Assembly (NCBI GenBank): GCA_000828975.1
Contig: AP014683.1
Coordinates: 573,520 to 637,519, forward strand
DNA length: 64,000 nucleotides
From: Burkholderiales bacterium GJ-E10
GTDB lineage: Bacteria > Pseudomonadota > Gammaproteobacteria > Burkholderiales > Burkholderiaceae_F
Reading direction: 5' to 3'
The position numbers and the translations under genes are program-made. Under the pieces are notes generated by a model. That model saw nothing but the letters and a program-made list of their open reading frames with translations. It did no database searches and was not told the DNA's origin. Below are positions 37,196 to 45,292 of this stretch, in pieces (position 1 is the first letter of the stretch; every line of letters begins with the position of its first letter).

Positions 37196-37528
37196 TTACG
37201 ACGCGCTCAGCTTGCCGCCGGCGATCTTGCCGCAGTCACCCGCCGGCAGGAGCACGAACGACGTCGGGTCGCGCGGAGTCGTTGCCTGACCGGCGCAGGA
37301 GTGCGCGCCTTCGGCACAGTCGTTGCGGCCGACGGCGTTGATGCCGTAGCACTTCTGCAGGTGCTCCTTCTTCGCGCGCATCATGTTCTTCTGGACGACG
37401 GGCGGCATCTTGCCCATGTCCATCATGCCGCCGCCCATCATCTGGGCGGACGCGGGAGCGAGTTGCAGGCCCATGGCCAGGCCAACGGCGGCGGACAGTG
37501 CGGACGCGGTGCGAACGGTACGAGACAT
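37196..37528 (-). CDS. bufA: Bufferin precursor peptide BufA (DUF2282), Met-rich
   Basis: A precursor peptide of 110 residues with a Sec signal peptide (residues 1-29, ending APASA). The DUF2282 core has four cysteines: Cys60 (QKCYG), Cys71 (NDCAEG), Cys78 (AHSCAGQ) and Cys99 (AGDCGK). In known bufferins the two central cysteines become thiooxazoles, the outer two form a disulfide, and the product binds copper. A methionine-rich stretch (residues 30-50, MMGGGMMDMGKM and NMM) follows the cleavage site. ATG at 37528 has a strong AGGAGA site. It lies between doxX and bufB, the order of the known gig/buf operons. Confidence 0.93.
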   Translation of the reverse strand: MSRTVRTASALSAAVGLAMGLQLAPASAQMMGGGMMDMGKMPPVVQKNMMRAKKEHLQKCYGINAVGRNDCAEGAHSCAGQATTPRDPTSFVLLPAGDCGKIAGGKLSAS

Positions 37529-37574
37529 TGCTTTCTCCTCTGGTTTCGGAAACAGTCCGGGTTTGGACTGGGCA

Positions 37575-37602
37575 TTCGTCGCGCCAGGTGTCCGGTTCTT
37601 AC
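37575..37602 (-). promoter_or_regulatory. ECF-type promoter-like sequence upstream of bufA
   Basis: On the minus strand the sequence reads GTAAGAA, 15 bases, then GACGAA, with the latter 46 bases before the bufA ATG. A closely similar pair precedes doxX. It fits an ECF -35/-10 pair for the locus sigma factor, but this is inferred from the matching context alone. Confidence 0.5.
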
Positions 37603-37626
37603 ACCGGGGCGGACGGAAATGCGCCA

Positions 37627-38136
37627 TCACCCGATCGGTCGGGAGGCGGCGTCCGGCCGCTTGCCGAACCGCCGTGCCAGGAAATGATCGACGGACAGAG
37701 TCCCGGGGCCGCGGCTGATCAGGAACATCAGCATCGCCGCCCACTGGATATGGGTCGGCCAAGCCTGCGGATAGACGAAGATCTCGATGAACGCGGTCAT
37801 GCAGAGCATCACCAGGGCAGCGCCGCGGGTAAACAGGCCGAGCACCAGCAGCACCGGCGTGGAGAGTTCGATTCCCAGGGCCAGATGTGCGGCGAAATCG
37901 GGGGAGAGAACCGGAACCTTGTACTCGTCGGTGAACAGTTCGATCGTCGTGTCCCAGTTGGCGAGTTTGGTCTGCGCCGAGTTCCAGAAGACGGTCGCCA
38001 TCGCCGCGCGCGGCAGCAGGGCGAGCGCGCTGTAGGGGATCCGCTCCAGCAGGGCGACGCCGCAGCGCAGCAGACGGATCGGGCCGGCGCAATGCGGTGG
38101 GGAGGTCGAGACGGAAGCGGCGCAGCACGGGTTCAT
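37627..38136 (-). CDS. DoxX-family membrane protein of the bufferin operon
   Basis: A DoxX-type protein of 169 residues with four membrane segments in the C-terminal 130 residues (LLPRAAMATVFWNSAQTKL, LGIELSTPVLLVLGLFTRGAALVMLCMTAF, WAAMLMFLISRGPGTLSVDHFLAR). The N-terminus has a CC pair and another Cys. DoxX members accompany bufA-bufB-bufC; in Cupriavidus the corresponding gold-induced operon also has one. Its role may be redox or quinone linked, but this is not known. Start at 38136 has GGAG seven bases upstream. It heads the minus-strand array. Confidence 0.9.
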   Translation of the reverse strand: MNPCCAASVSTSPPHCAGPIRLLRCGVALLERIPYSALALLPRAAMATVFWNSAQTKLANWDTTIELFTDEYKVPVLSPDFAAHLALGIELSTPVLLVLGLFTRGAALVMLCMTAFIEIFVYPQAWPTHIQWAAMLMFLISRGPGTLSVDHFLARRFGKRPDAASRPIG

Positions 38137-38190
38137 GCGGGTTCTCCAGGCGTCGCGGGCCCCGGAACGGGGTCCAGCGGTGATGGCTCG

Positions 38191-38219
38191 TATGTCGCGG
38201 GAGACGCCGCGTTTCTTAC
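38191..38219 (-). promoter_or_regulatory. ECF-type promoter-like sequence upstream of doxX
   Basis: On the minus strand GTAAGAA is followed after 16 bases by GACATA, 54 bases before the doxX ATG. The upstream element is identical to the one before bufA, and CGCGAC is shared around the downstream element. It is the likely main promoter of the buf-sigma-ars array. Confidence 0.5.
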
Positions 38220-38312
38220 GGGGGCGGGGCGCCGGTTCGGATTTCGGGCCGCATGGCAATTGCTCCGGAAATTCGATCCCGGAATCCGGCTTGCCGAGGG
38301 GGGAATTCATTT

Positions 38313-38331
38313 GTACCATCCGTTCTGATAC
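38313..38331. promoter_or_regulatory. Possible TetR operator upstream of the tetR-like gene
   Basis: The half-sites GTACCA and TGATAC are inverted, 7 bases apart, with five of six positions matching. The site lies 30 bases upstream of the tetR-like ATG, where autoregulation would be expected. The symmetry is modest. Confidence 0.35.
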
Positions 38332-38360
38332 TCATTGCACCACGAAACCCGGATTTCACG

Positions 38361-38927
38361 ATGGCCCGTCCGCGAAATTTCGATGAATCTGCCGTCATCG
38401 ATGCGAGCGCGAATGCGTTCTGGCAGGGAGGACTTGGCTCCACCAGCGTCGATGAGGTATTGCGCGCGACCGGCCTTTCGCGGTCCTCGCTCTACGGCAG
38501 TTTCGGCAACAAGGATGCGGTGTTGCGCCTGGCGATCGAGCGGTACGTCGACTGGCAGATTCCGGAGATCGAAAAGGCATTTCGCGGACGGTCGTTGCGG
38601 CAGGCTCTGGAGCGGATATTCGATGGGATCGCGCGCAGCAACAACGAAGGGAAGGGATGCCTGCTGGTCAACGGCGTCAATGAACTGCACGATGAGGGCG
38701 CGGACGCGCTGGAGGCGCTCCATGCCGGCTTTGCGCGGGTGGCGGCGAAGCTCGCGGAGCTCGTGCGCGCCGTGGACCCGTCGGGACGCGGGGCAATGCC
38801 CGAGCTGGCGGCGGCGGAGATCATGACCGCCATCGCAGGACTGCGCACCCTGCAGCGCAGCGGGCTGCCCCGGTCGATTGTCCGGAAGACCGCACGGCGG
38901 TACGCGGAACTCCTCGGGGGCGAGTGA
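38361..38927 (+). CDS. TetR family transcriptional regulator
   Basis: A TetR regulator of 188 residues. The helix-turn-helix is at about residues 25-50, STSVDEVLRATGLSRSSLYGSFGNKDAVLRLAI, and the remainder is a helical ligand domain with a Cys in GKGCLLVNGVNEL. The start ATG at 38361 gives the normal N-terminus MARPRNFDESAVIDAS. It is divergent from doxX and shares the upstream region with the buf operon, so it could repress doxX/bufA, itself, or another gene. The inducer is unknown. Confidence 0.92.
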   Translation: MARPRNFDESAVIDASANAFWQGGLGSTSVDEVLRATGLSRSSLYGSFGNKDAVLRLAIERYVDWQIPEIEKAFRGRSLRQALERIFDGIARSNNEGKGCLLVNGVNELHDEGADALEALHAGFARVAAKLAELVRAVDPSGRGAMPELAAAEIMTAIAGLRTLQRSGLPRSIVRKTARRYAELLGGE

Positions 38928-39252
38928 TTTTTTTGTTGATTATGGAATGCTCGGTACCTAACGTGTCTGCGCGCGCGAACGACGGCGCGCGTGGATCACG
39001 GGCATCCTGCTCGACAGGGTCCGGGCGCCATTTGACCTTGCGCAACTACCCCAGCCATCTTTTCTGCCCGGAGACCGATCCGGCGTTTTCCGCATACGCC
39101 TGGACGACGTAAAAACCCTTCTCCCCCGGACCTCCCAAGCCACCCGGAAAGCCGTGACGCGGGAACGCCCACTCTGCAGTATCGTCGCGATGGCGTCGCG
39201 CAGAGCATGGATGGCGGCGAAAAATAGTGGGCCTGGTCGATCGGGAGAGGGC
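38928..39252. other. Intergenic stretch without a recognised gene
   Basis: About 325 bases lie between the TetR gene and the oxygenase gene. There is a T-run just after the tetR stop and a GC-rich imperfect hairpin near 38970-38990. I see no credible coding sequence or clear promoter. Confidence 0.5.
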
Positions 39253-39996
39253 ATGACGCATCTCAACATGGAGCGGTTGGCGGAGCTTTCGGCGCAGCCG
39301 GGGGAATTTCTGAGTCGACATCCGTTCCCGTGGCTTGCCGCCAAGGGAGTGATCCGGGACGAGAGCTATCCGCGACTGCTGGCGGAGCTTCCTTCGGTAG
39401 AGGCGTTCCAGGTCCAACTCGGCAACAAGCGTGCACATGGGCAGCAGGGCCACGATCGGTACGCCTTGCAATACCGCCCTGCGCTGGATGACGCCTTGCC
39501 GCTGGTGTGGCGCGAATTCGTCGGAGAATTGCAGGGGTCGCAGTACCGGGAATTCGTACGGGCTTTGTATGGTCTTGGGCCGAGCGAGCGCTTCGTCCTG
39601 TCGATGCATTGGCATTACGCGCCGCCGGGCGCATCGGTCTCGCCGCACGTCGACGCCCGGCGCAAGATCGGATCGCACATCTTCTACTTTCATTCGGGCG
39701 ACGAGTGGGATCCGCACTGGGGCGGACAGACGCTGGTGCTCGACGACGAACAGCGGCGCTTTCATCCGCATTCCGCGCCGGGCTTCGACGATCTGAAGGA
39801 AGTGGCGGCTTCCGAGATCCTGGGGAATCACAGCTTTCTGTTCAAACGCACCGACAATTCCTGGCACGGCGTGCGGCCGATCGCATGTCCGGAAGGCCAC
39901 TTGCGCAAGGTCTTCATCGTCGTCATCAATCGGGTCAATTTCCAGGTGCTATGGCGCCGGATCCGCGGCAAGGATCCGGACGGCTATCGCCTGTAG
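39253..39996 (+). CDS. 2OG-Fe(II) oxygenase family protein
   Basis: A 2-oxoglutarate/iron dioxygenase-type protein of 247 residues. The iron triad is His132-x-Asp134 (SPHVDARRKIG) and His205 (NSWHGVRP), with Arg218 in GHLRKVF as the likely 2-oxoglutarate ligand. It resembles the prolyl-hydroxylase-like 2OG-FeII_Oxy family. The substrate is unknown. The ATG at 39253 has GGAGAGG about four bases upstream. It stands alone before the CBS gene, 92 bases away, and may be in the same transcript. Confidence 0.85.
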   Translation: MTHLNMERLAELSAQPGEFLSRHPFPWLAAKGVIRDESYPRLLAELPSVEAFQVQLGNKRAHGQQGHDRYALQYRPALDDALPLVWREFVGELQGSQYREFVRALYGLGPSERFVLSMHWHYAPPGASVSPHVDARRKIGSHIFYFHSGDEWDPHWGGQTLVLDDEQRRFHPHSAPGFDDLKEVAASEILGNHSFLFKRTDNSWHGVRPIACPEGHLRKVFIVVINRVNFQVLWRRIRGKDPDGYRL

Positions 39997-40088
39997 GCCG
40001 CGCTCCGGACCGGTGAACCAATCGGGCGACGCGCACTCCAACCGGTTCCATCGCAATCGGTGGAAAACCGAAATCGGAGAAATTGACG

Positions 40089-40682
40089 ATGAGCCATCTG
40101 ACATTCATGAACGCGCCACGCGCGTTGCGCCTGCCGAAAGCCGCAGGTTGGACAACCCCGTTTCTTACACCGGAAAGCCCCGCGCTGGAAGCGATGACCG
40201 ACTTCCGCAGTTCGCCGGCAATCACGGTTCTGGAGCACACGCAGATCGACGAGGCATTGAACCGAATGATCCATTCCGGGGTTCGCCTGCTATTCGTGGT
40301 GGACTCTTCGTACGGGTTGCTTGGTGCCGTGTCCTCTCACGACATTCAGGGCGAGCGACCGATGCTTTTCCTGCAGTCCCGGGACTACAGCCTCGAGCGT
40401 GGCAGTCGCGCCGAGGTCACCGTGCGCGATGTCATGGAGCCGCTGAGTGCGTGGCGTACGCTCGATCTGCGCGACGTGGAGCATGCGACCGTTGCCGATG
40501 TGCTGGGGCTGTTTCTCGAGCAGCCACGCCGGCATATCATGGTCGTGGAATTTCCCGAACATGGAACGCCGTTCGTGCGCGGCATGCTTTCGGCGAATTT
40601 CCTCGAGCGTGCGCTCGGAGTGCCGGTCGAGACGAGCCATGTGGCGCGGAATTTTGCGGAGATCGGACAGGCCTTGGCCTGA
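40089..40682 (+). CDS. CBS domain protein
   Basis: A protein of 197 residues with two CBS motifs, about residues 44-90 (SSPAITVLEHTQIDEALNRMIHSGVRLLFVVDSSYGLLGAVSSHDI) and 115-180 (VTVRDVMEPLSAWRTLDL, then HIMVVEF). CBS pairs usually bind adenine nucleotides and act as regulatory modules. The ATG at 40089 has GGAGA ten bases upstream; an in-frame TTG at 40083 is closer to it. It lies 49 bases upstream of the transaldolase gene and could report energy state to the pentose-phosphate genes, though that is speculation. Confidence 0.85.
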   Translation: MSHLTFMNAPRALRLPKAAGWTTPFLTPESPALEAMTDFRSSPAITVLEHTQIDEALNRMIHSGVRLLFVVDSSYGLLGAVSSHDIQGERPMLFLQSRDYSLERGSRAEVTVRDVMEPLSAWRTLDLRDVEHATVADVLGLFLEQPRRHIMVVEFPEHGTPFVRGMLSANFLERALGVPVETSHVARNFAEIGQALA

Positions 40683-40731
40683 GGCGGTCGGCGTGGGTGA
40701 ATCGGAATCATCAAGACAACTGGAAGGATTC

Positions 40732-41841
40732 ATGAACTCGTTACGGCAGATTCTGGAGTGCGGCCAATCGATCTGGCTGGATTTCATCGACCGGCATCTG
40801 GTCGCGACCGGAGAACTGGCGCGGATGATCGAAGTCGATGGCATCCGGGGAGTGACGTCGAATCCGGCGATCTTCGAGAAGGCGGTTGCGGAGGATCCGG
40901 ACTATCGGGCGGGGTTGCGGGCGTTGCACGATGCCGGCATCGCCCCGTCCGCGCGCCTGGAGAGGCTGGTTCTTCCCGACATCCAGGCGGCGGCGGACTG
41001 TTTGCTGGCGACCTATGAAACCAGTGGCGGCCGCGACGGTTTCGTTTCCCTCGAAGTGTCGCCGGCGCTTGCCCGCAACGCCGAGGACACGGTGCGCGAA
41101 GCGCGCCGCTTGCGGCAGGCGGTCGGGCGCAGGAACCTGATGATCAAGGTGCCGGCGACCGACGAGGCCTTGCCGGCGATCACCCAGTTGATTTCGGAGG
41201 GCGTCGCCGTCAACGTGACGCTGTTGTTCTCCCGGTCCATGCATCTGCGCGTGATGGATGCGTATTGTGCGGGCCTGGAACGGCGCGCTGCTCAAGGCCA
41301 CCGGCTGGACGAGGTGGCGAGCGTTGCCAGCTTTTTCGTCAGCCGCATCGATACCGAAGTGGATGCGCGCCTCGATGCACTGCTCGCGTCCACGAAGGAC
41401 GACGCGTTGCGACAGCGGATCCGAGGCTTGCAAGGGAAGGCGGCAATCGCCAACGCGAAGCTCGCCTATCGCAATTGGCAGGAGCAGATGGCAGCGCCGC
41501 GTTGGCAGGCGTTGCAGGAAAAGGCTGCGCATCCGCAGCGCCTGCTTTGGGCCAGCACCGGCGTCAAGAATCCCGCATATCGCGACGTGCGCTATGTCGA
41601 GGACCTGATCGGGCCGCAGACGGTCAACACGGTTCCTCCCGCGACCTTGAACGCGTTCCGGGAGCATGGCGTGGCGCGTGTGGTTCTGGATGCGGGGGTC
41701 GACGCCGCCGCGGCGGCGCTGGCGGAAATCGAAGCGCTGGGGATTGCGATGGATGACGTCACGGCGAAATTGCTCGATGCCGGGTTGGCGGCATTCGTGC
41801 ATTCCTACGATGCGCTGTTGCAGCGACTCGCATCGGTGTAG
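40732..41841 (+). CDS. tal: Transaldolase
   Basis: A transaldolase of 369 residues, the longer class found with actinobacterial-type enzymes. It transfers a dihydroxyacetone unit between sedoheptulose 7-phosphate and glyceraldehyde 3-phosphate. The Schiff-base lysine is Lys139 in LMIKVPATDEAL; other signatures are GVTSNPAIFEKAV, VNVTLLFS and ASTGVKNPAYRD. It precedes gnd, pgl and zwf, so all the oxidative and one non-oxidative step of the pentose-phosphate pathway lie together. A hairpin followed by four T residues separates it from gnd. Confidence 0.95.
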   Translation: MNSLRQILECGQSIWLDFIDRHLVATGELARMIEVDGIRGVTSNPAIFEKAVAEDPDYRAGLRALHDAGIAPSARLERLVLPDIQAAADCLLATYETSGGRDGFVSLEVSPALARNAEDTVREARRLRQAVGRRNLMIKVPATDEALPAITQLISEGVAVNVTLLFSRSMHLRVMDAYCAGLERRAAQGHRLDEVASVASFFVSRIDTEVDARLDALLASTKDDALRQRIRGLQGKAAIANAKLAYRNWQEQMAAPRWQALQEKAAHPQRLLWASTGVKNPAYRDVRYVEDLIGPQTVNTVPPATLNAFREHGVARVVLDAGVDAAAAALAEIEALGIAMDDVTAKLLDAGLAAFVHSYDALLQRLASV

Positions 41842-41870
41842 CAGCGGCAGGAAACGGTTCCTTCCGGGAT

Positions 41871-41894
41871 CGCCGCGCGTCCGCGCGGCGTTTT
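41871..41894 (+). terminator. Hairpin with T-run between tal and gnd
   Basis: A 9-bp perfect stem (CGCCGCGCG paired with CGCGCGGCG, 2-base loop) is followed by TTTT. It resembles an intrinsic terminator or attenuator and would reduce read-through from tal into gnd. The T-run is short, so read-through is likely. Confidence 0.6.
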
Positions 41895-41931
41895 GCAGCA
41901 TTTGGCAGGGCATGGAGAAAGGAAATCGGCG

Positions 41932-42921
41932 ATGCAGATCGCGATGATCGGTCTTGGCCGCATGGGGGCGAACATGGCGCGGCGCCTGATGCGGGACGGC
42001 CACCGTTGCGTGGTCTACGACCGCGATGCGGAAGCGGTGGCCCGACTGGTTGCGGAAGGAGCGTCCGGCGCAGACAGTCTGGCGGCGCTCGCGGCGAAAT
42101 TGACGCCGCCGCGCGCCGCCTGGATCATGGTTCCGGCGGGGGCGCCGACCGAAGATACCGTCGCCGCGCTGGCGGAACATTTTTCCGCGGGTGACGTCCT
42201 CATCGATGGCGGCAACAGCTACTTCAAGGATGACGTGCGCCGCGCGGCTGCGCTTGCGCCGCTCGGAATTCGGTATCTCGACGTCGGGACCAGCGGCGGC
42301 GTGTGGGGCCTGGAGCGCGGCTATTGCCTGATGGTGGGCGGCGATGCCGCGGCGGCGAAGCGGCTGGAACCGGTGTTCCGCAGCCTGGCGCCCGGGGAAT
42401 CCGGGGTCCCGGCGTCGCCCGGGCGCAGCGCGGGGCGCACCGAGTCAACCAGCGCGACGGAAGGCTGGCTCTATTGCGGGCCCGCCGGTGCCGGTCATTT
42501 CGTCAAGATGGTGCATAACGGGATCGAGTACGGCCTGATGCAGGCGTATGCGGAAGGGTTTGACATTCTTCGCAACGCCGCCGCGGAGGCGCTGCCGGCG
42601 GATCAGCGGTACGTGCTGCCGGTGGCCGACATTGCCGAACTGTGGCGCCGGGGCAGCGTGGTTACGTCCTGGCTGCTCGACCTCTCCGCCGACGCGCTGG
42701 CGCGGGATCCCGATCTGTCGCAATACAGCGGGTACGTGCAGGATTCGGGTGAGGGACGCTGGACCGTCCAGGCCGCCATCGACGAGTCGGTGCCGGCGGA
42801 GGTCTTGACCGCGGCCCTGTATGCGCGCTTCCGGTCGCGACGCGAACACACCTTTGCGGAAAAGATGCTCTCCGCGATGCGGCAGGGTTTTGGGGGTCAC
42901 GTCGAACCGCCGAAGGCGTGA
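41932..42921 (+). CDS. gnd: 6-phosphogluconate dehydrogenase (short, decarboxylating)
   Basis: A 6-phosphogluconate dehydrogenase of 329 residues, the short (about 300-residue) form. It makes ribulose 5-phosphate, CO2 and NAD(P)H. The Rossmann motif is [15 protein letters not shown], followed by [17 protein letters not shown] and the catalytic segments [21 protein letters not shown] and [22 protein letters not shown]. The ATG has GGAGAAAGG upstream. It is followed by pgl after 9 bases. A GC-rich insertion-like piece ([16 protein letters not shown]) sits in the middle. Confidence 0.95.
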   Translation: MQIAMIGLGRMGANMARRLMRDGHRCVVYDRDAEAVARLVAEGASGADSLAALAAKLTPPRAAWIMVPAGAPTEDTVAALAEHFSAGDVLIDGGNSYFKDDVRRAAALAPLGIRYLDVGTSGGVWGLERGYCLMVGGDAAAAKRLEPVFRSLAPGESGVPASPGRSAGRTESTSATEGWLYCGPAGAGHFVKMVHNGIEYGLMQAYAEGFDILRNAAAEALPADQRYVLPVADIAELWRRGSVVTSWLLDLSADALARDPDLSQYSGYVQDSGEGRWTVQAAIDESVPAEVLTAALYARFRSRREHTFAEKMLSAMRQGFGGHVEPPKA

Positions 42922-42930
42922 CCCGTCGGC

Positions 42931-43650
42931 ATGGCCGGACAGATGGTGCGTTGGCGGGAGTTCGTGGATCCGGCGCGGTTCGAGCGCGCCGCGGCGGATT
43001 TCATCCTGGCCGTGGCGGCGGAAGCGATCGCCGAGCGCGGCGCGTTCCGGATCGTGCTGGCGGGCGGGGAGACGCCACGGCCGATCTACGAGCGCGTGGC
43101 GTGCGCGCATGCCGATTGGGATCGGTGGCACGTCTACTTCGGCGACGAACGATGTCTTCCGCCGGATGATCCGGGGCGCAACAGCGTCATGGCCCGTTCG
43201 GCATGGCTCGACCGGGTGGCGATTCCCCCGCCGCAGGTCCATGTGATCGAGGCCGAGCGCGGGCCCGAGGCCGGCGCGCAGCGGTACGCTGCGACCGTTG
43301 CCGGCATCGGGGCGTTCGACCTGGTTCTGCTGGGCCTCGGCGAAGACGGGCATACTGCGAGCATCTTCCCCGGCGGGCCCTGGGAACGGCTGGCGGACCG
43401 GGATCCGGCGCAAGATGGCGCCGTGATGCCCCCCGTCGTTCCCGTATTCGATGCGCCCAAGCCGCCGCCGGGCCGGATCTCCCTCTCGCCGGGTCGACTC
43501 GGCGACGCGCGCCGGGTACTGTTCGTGGTTGCGGGGGCGGGGAAGCGGGTCGCCGTGGCGCGGTGGCAGGCGGGGGACCCGATTCCGGCAAGCCGGATCC
43601 GCCCGCGCGGCGGCGTGGATGTGTTCTTCCTGGATTCCGCGCGCCGGTGA
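42931..43650 (+). CDS. pgl: 6-phosphogluconolactonase
   Basis: A 6-phosphogluconolactonase of 239 residues. It hydrolyses 6-phosphogluconolactone made by Zwf. Family motifs are FRIVLAGGETPRPIYERVA, WHVYFGDERCLPPDDPGRNSVMAR and the catalytic LGLGEDGHTASIFPG. The ATG at 42931 follows the gnd stop by nine bases, and zwf follows 36 bases later, giving a compact operon. The C-terminus has the normal VFFLD end. Confidence 0.95.
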   Translation: MAGQMVRWREFVDPARFERAAADFILAVAAEAIAERGAFRIVLAGGETPRPIYERVACAHADWDRWHVYFGDERCLPPDDPGRNSVMARSAWLDRVAIPPPQVHVIEAERGPEAGAQRYAATVAGIGAFDLVLLGLGEDGHTASIFPGGPWERLADRDPAQDGAVMPPVVPVFDAPKPPPGRISLSPGRLGDARRVLFVVAGAGKRVAVARWQAGDPIPASRIRPRGGVDVFFLDSARR

Positions 43651-43686
43651 TGCGGCGCGCCTTCGCGAAACGGACCCGATTGCACG

Positions 43687-45225
43687 ATGGAAACGAAAAC
43701 ACCCAATTCCGATGAACCGGTACGGGAAATCGCAGCGGCGCCGGGCGCGTCGCTGCCGACCGCCGATCCCTGCGTCATCGTGATCTTCGGTGCGAGCGGC
43801 GATCTGACCCGGCGCAAGCTGGTTCCGGCGCTGTTCCATCTGGCCTGCGAAGGGTGCCTTGCGCCCACGTTCCGGATTCTCGGGGTCGGATTGCCGGCGA
43901 TGGATGATGAGGCGTTCCGCGCGCACTTGAAGGACGGTGTCTTTGAATCGCCGGAAACCGCCCATTGCACCGAGGACGAGTGGACGTCCTTCTCCCGGCA
44001 TATCTCGTTTCTGCCCGGAGACTTCGGTTCGGTCGAGACGATGTCGCGTCTGGCGGAGGCGCTCGAGTCCCTGCCCGTCGAAAACCGCCTCTTCTATTTC
44101 GCTACCGCACCCAGCGTGGTTCCGATGCTGGCGCAAGGACTGGCTACCGCAGGACTGAACCGCCAAGTGCGGAACTGGTCGCGCATCATCGTGGAGAAGC
44201 CGTTCGGCCGCGATCTCGAGACGGCCCGCAAGCTCAATGCGGTCCTGGCGCAACATTTCGAGGAAGACCAGATCTACCGCATCGATCATTATCTTGGCAA
44301 GGAGACGGTGCAGAACATCTTGTTTTTCCGCTTCGGCAATGCGCTGTTCGAGCCGGTATGGAACCGCGATCATGTCGAATACGTCGAGATCACCGCGGCC
44401 GAACCAATCGGGGTGGGCCACCGTGCGGCGTATTACCAGGAAGCGGGTGCGCTGCGGGACATGGTCGCCAATCACATGCTGCAGCTGCTGGCCTTGACGG
44501 CCATGGAGGCGCCGGCTTCGTTCGACGCCGATTCCGTCCGTGACCGCAAGACCGATGTCTGGCGGAGCATTCATCCGATGACGCCGGACCAGGTGCGTGA
44601 CCGGACGGTGCGGGGCCAATACGGCGCGGGCACGATCGATGGCGAGGCCGTGCCCGGCTGGTTGTCGGAGCCGGGGGTGGATCCCGACACGCATGCGGAG
44701 ACGTACGTGGCGCTGCAGTTGCAGGTCGAGAACTGGCGTTGGGCCGGCGTCCCGTTCTACTTGCGCACCGGCAAGCGGCTGCCGCGCCAGTTGACCGAGA
44801 TCGCCGTGCATTTCCGGCATCCGCCGCTCGCGCTCTTCTCGGGGGGCGTGGAAAAGCAGGCCAACGTCATTTCGCTGCGTATCCAGCCGGACGAAGGGAT
44901 CAGCCTGGTATTCGGCGCCAAGCAGCCGGGCGCCGAACGCAGGGCCGTGCCGGTGTCGATGGACTTCCGCTACCGCTCCGCGTTCGGGGCGAACCCGCCC
45001 TCGGCGTACGCGGTACTGCTGCTCGATGCGATGCGGGGCGACGCGACGCTGTTCACGCGCCATGACGGTGTCGAGGCGCAATGGCGCATCATCACGCCGA
45101 TCGAAGAGGCCTGGACCGCGATGGATGGTCCCCTGCCGCAATATCCCGCCGGCAGCGAAGGTCCGGCGGCCGCGGACGAGCTGTTGACCCGCAACGGGCA
45201 TCGGTGGCGACAGATCGACCCTTGA
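43687..45225 (+). CDS. zwf: Glucose-6-phosphate 1-dehydrogenase
   Basis: A glucose-6-phosphate dehydrogenase of 512 residues, normal length. It oxidises glucose 6-phosphate with NAD(P)+. The coenzyme motif is [18 protein letters not shown], the substrate site is [21 protein letters not shown], and the conserved [15 protein letters not shown] is present. It completes the tal-gnd-pgl-zwf set. An N-terminal extension of about 28 residues precedes the Rossmann start. The ATG at 43687 is the only good start. Confidence 0.97.
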   Translation: METKTPNSDEPVREIAAAPGASLPTADPCVIVIFGASGDLTRRKLVPALFHLACEGCLAPTFRILGVGLPAMDDEAFRAHLKDGVFESPETAHCTEDEWTSFSRHISFLPGDFGSVETMSRLAEALESLPVENRLFYFATAPSVVPMLAQGLATAGLNRQVRNWSRIIVEKPFGRDLETARKLNAVLAQHFEEDQIYRIDHYLGKETVQNILFFRFGNALFEPVWNRDHVEYVEITAAEPIGVGHRAAYYQEAGALRDMVANHMLQLLALTAMEAPASFDADSVRDRKTDVWRSIHPMTPDQVRDRTVRGQYGAGTIDGEAVPGWLSEPGVDPDTHAETYVALQLQVENWRWAGVPFYLRTGKRLPRQLTEIAVHFRHPPLALFSGGVEKQANVISLRIQPDEGISLVFGAKQPGAERRAVPVSMDFRYRSAFGANPPSAYAVLLLDAMRGDATLFTRHDGVEAQWRIITPIEEAWTAMDGPLPQYPAGSEGPAAADELLTRNGHRWRQIDP

Positions 45226-45292
45226 CCGGACGCAAACCGCGGTCGGGCCGTTTTGGGCAGGCTAGCGGCTTTGGCCTGCTTGCGGGGGTCCC

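Noticed and set aside
40162..40168. A third copy of the TTCTTAC element seen upstream of doxX and bufA
   Set aside because: It lies inside the CBS coding sequence and has no matching downstream element at the same spacing, so it is probably chance.
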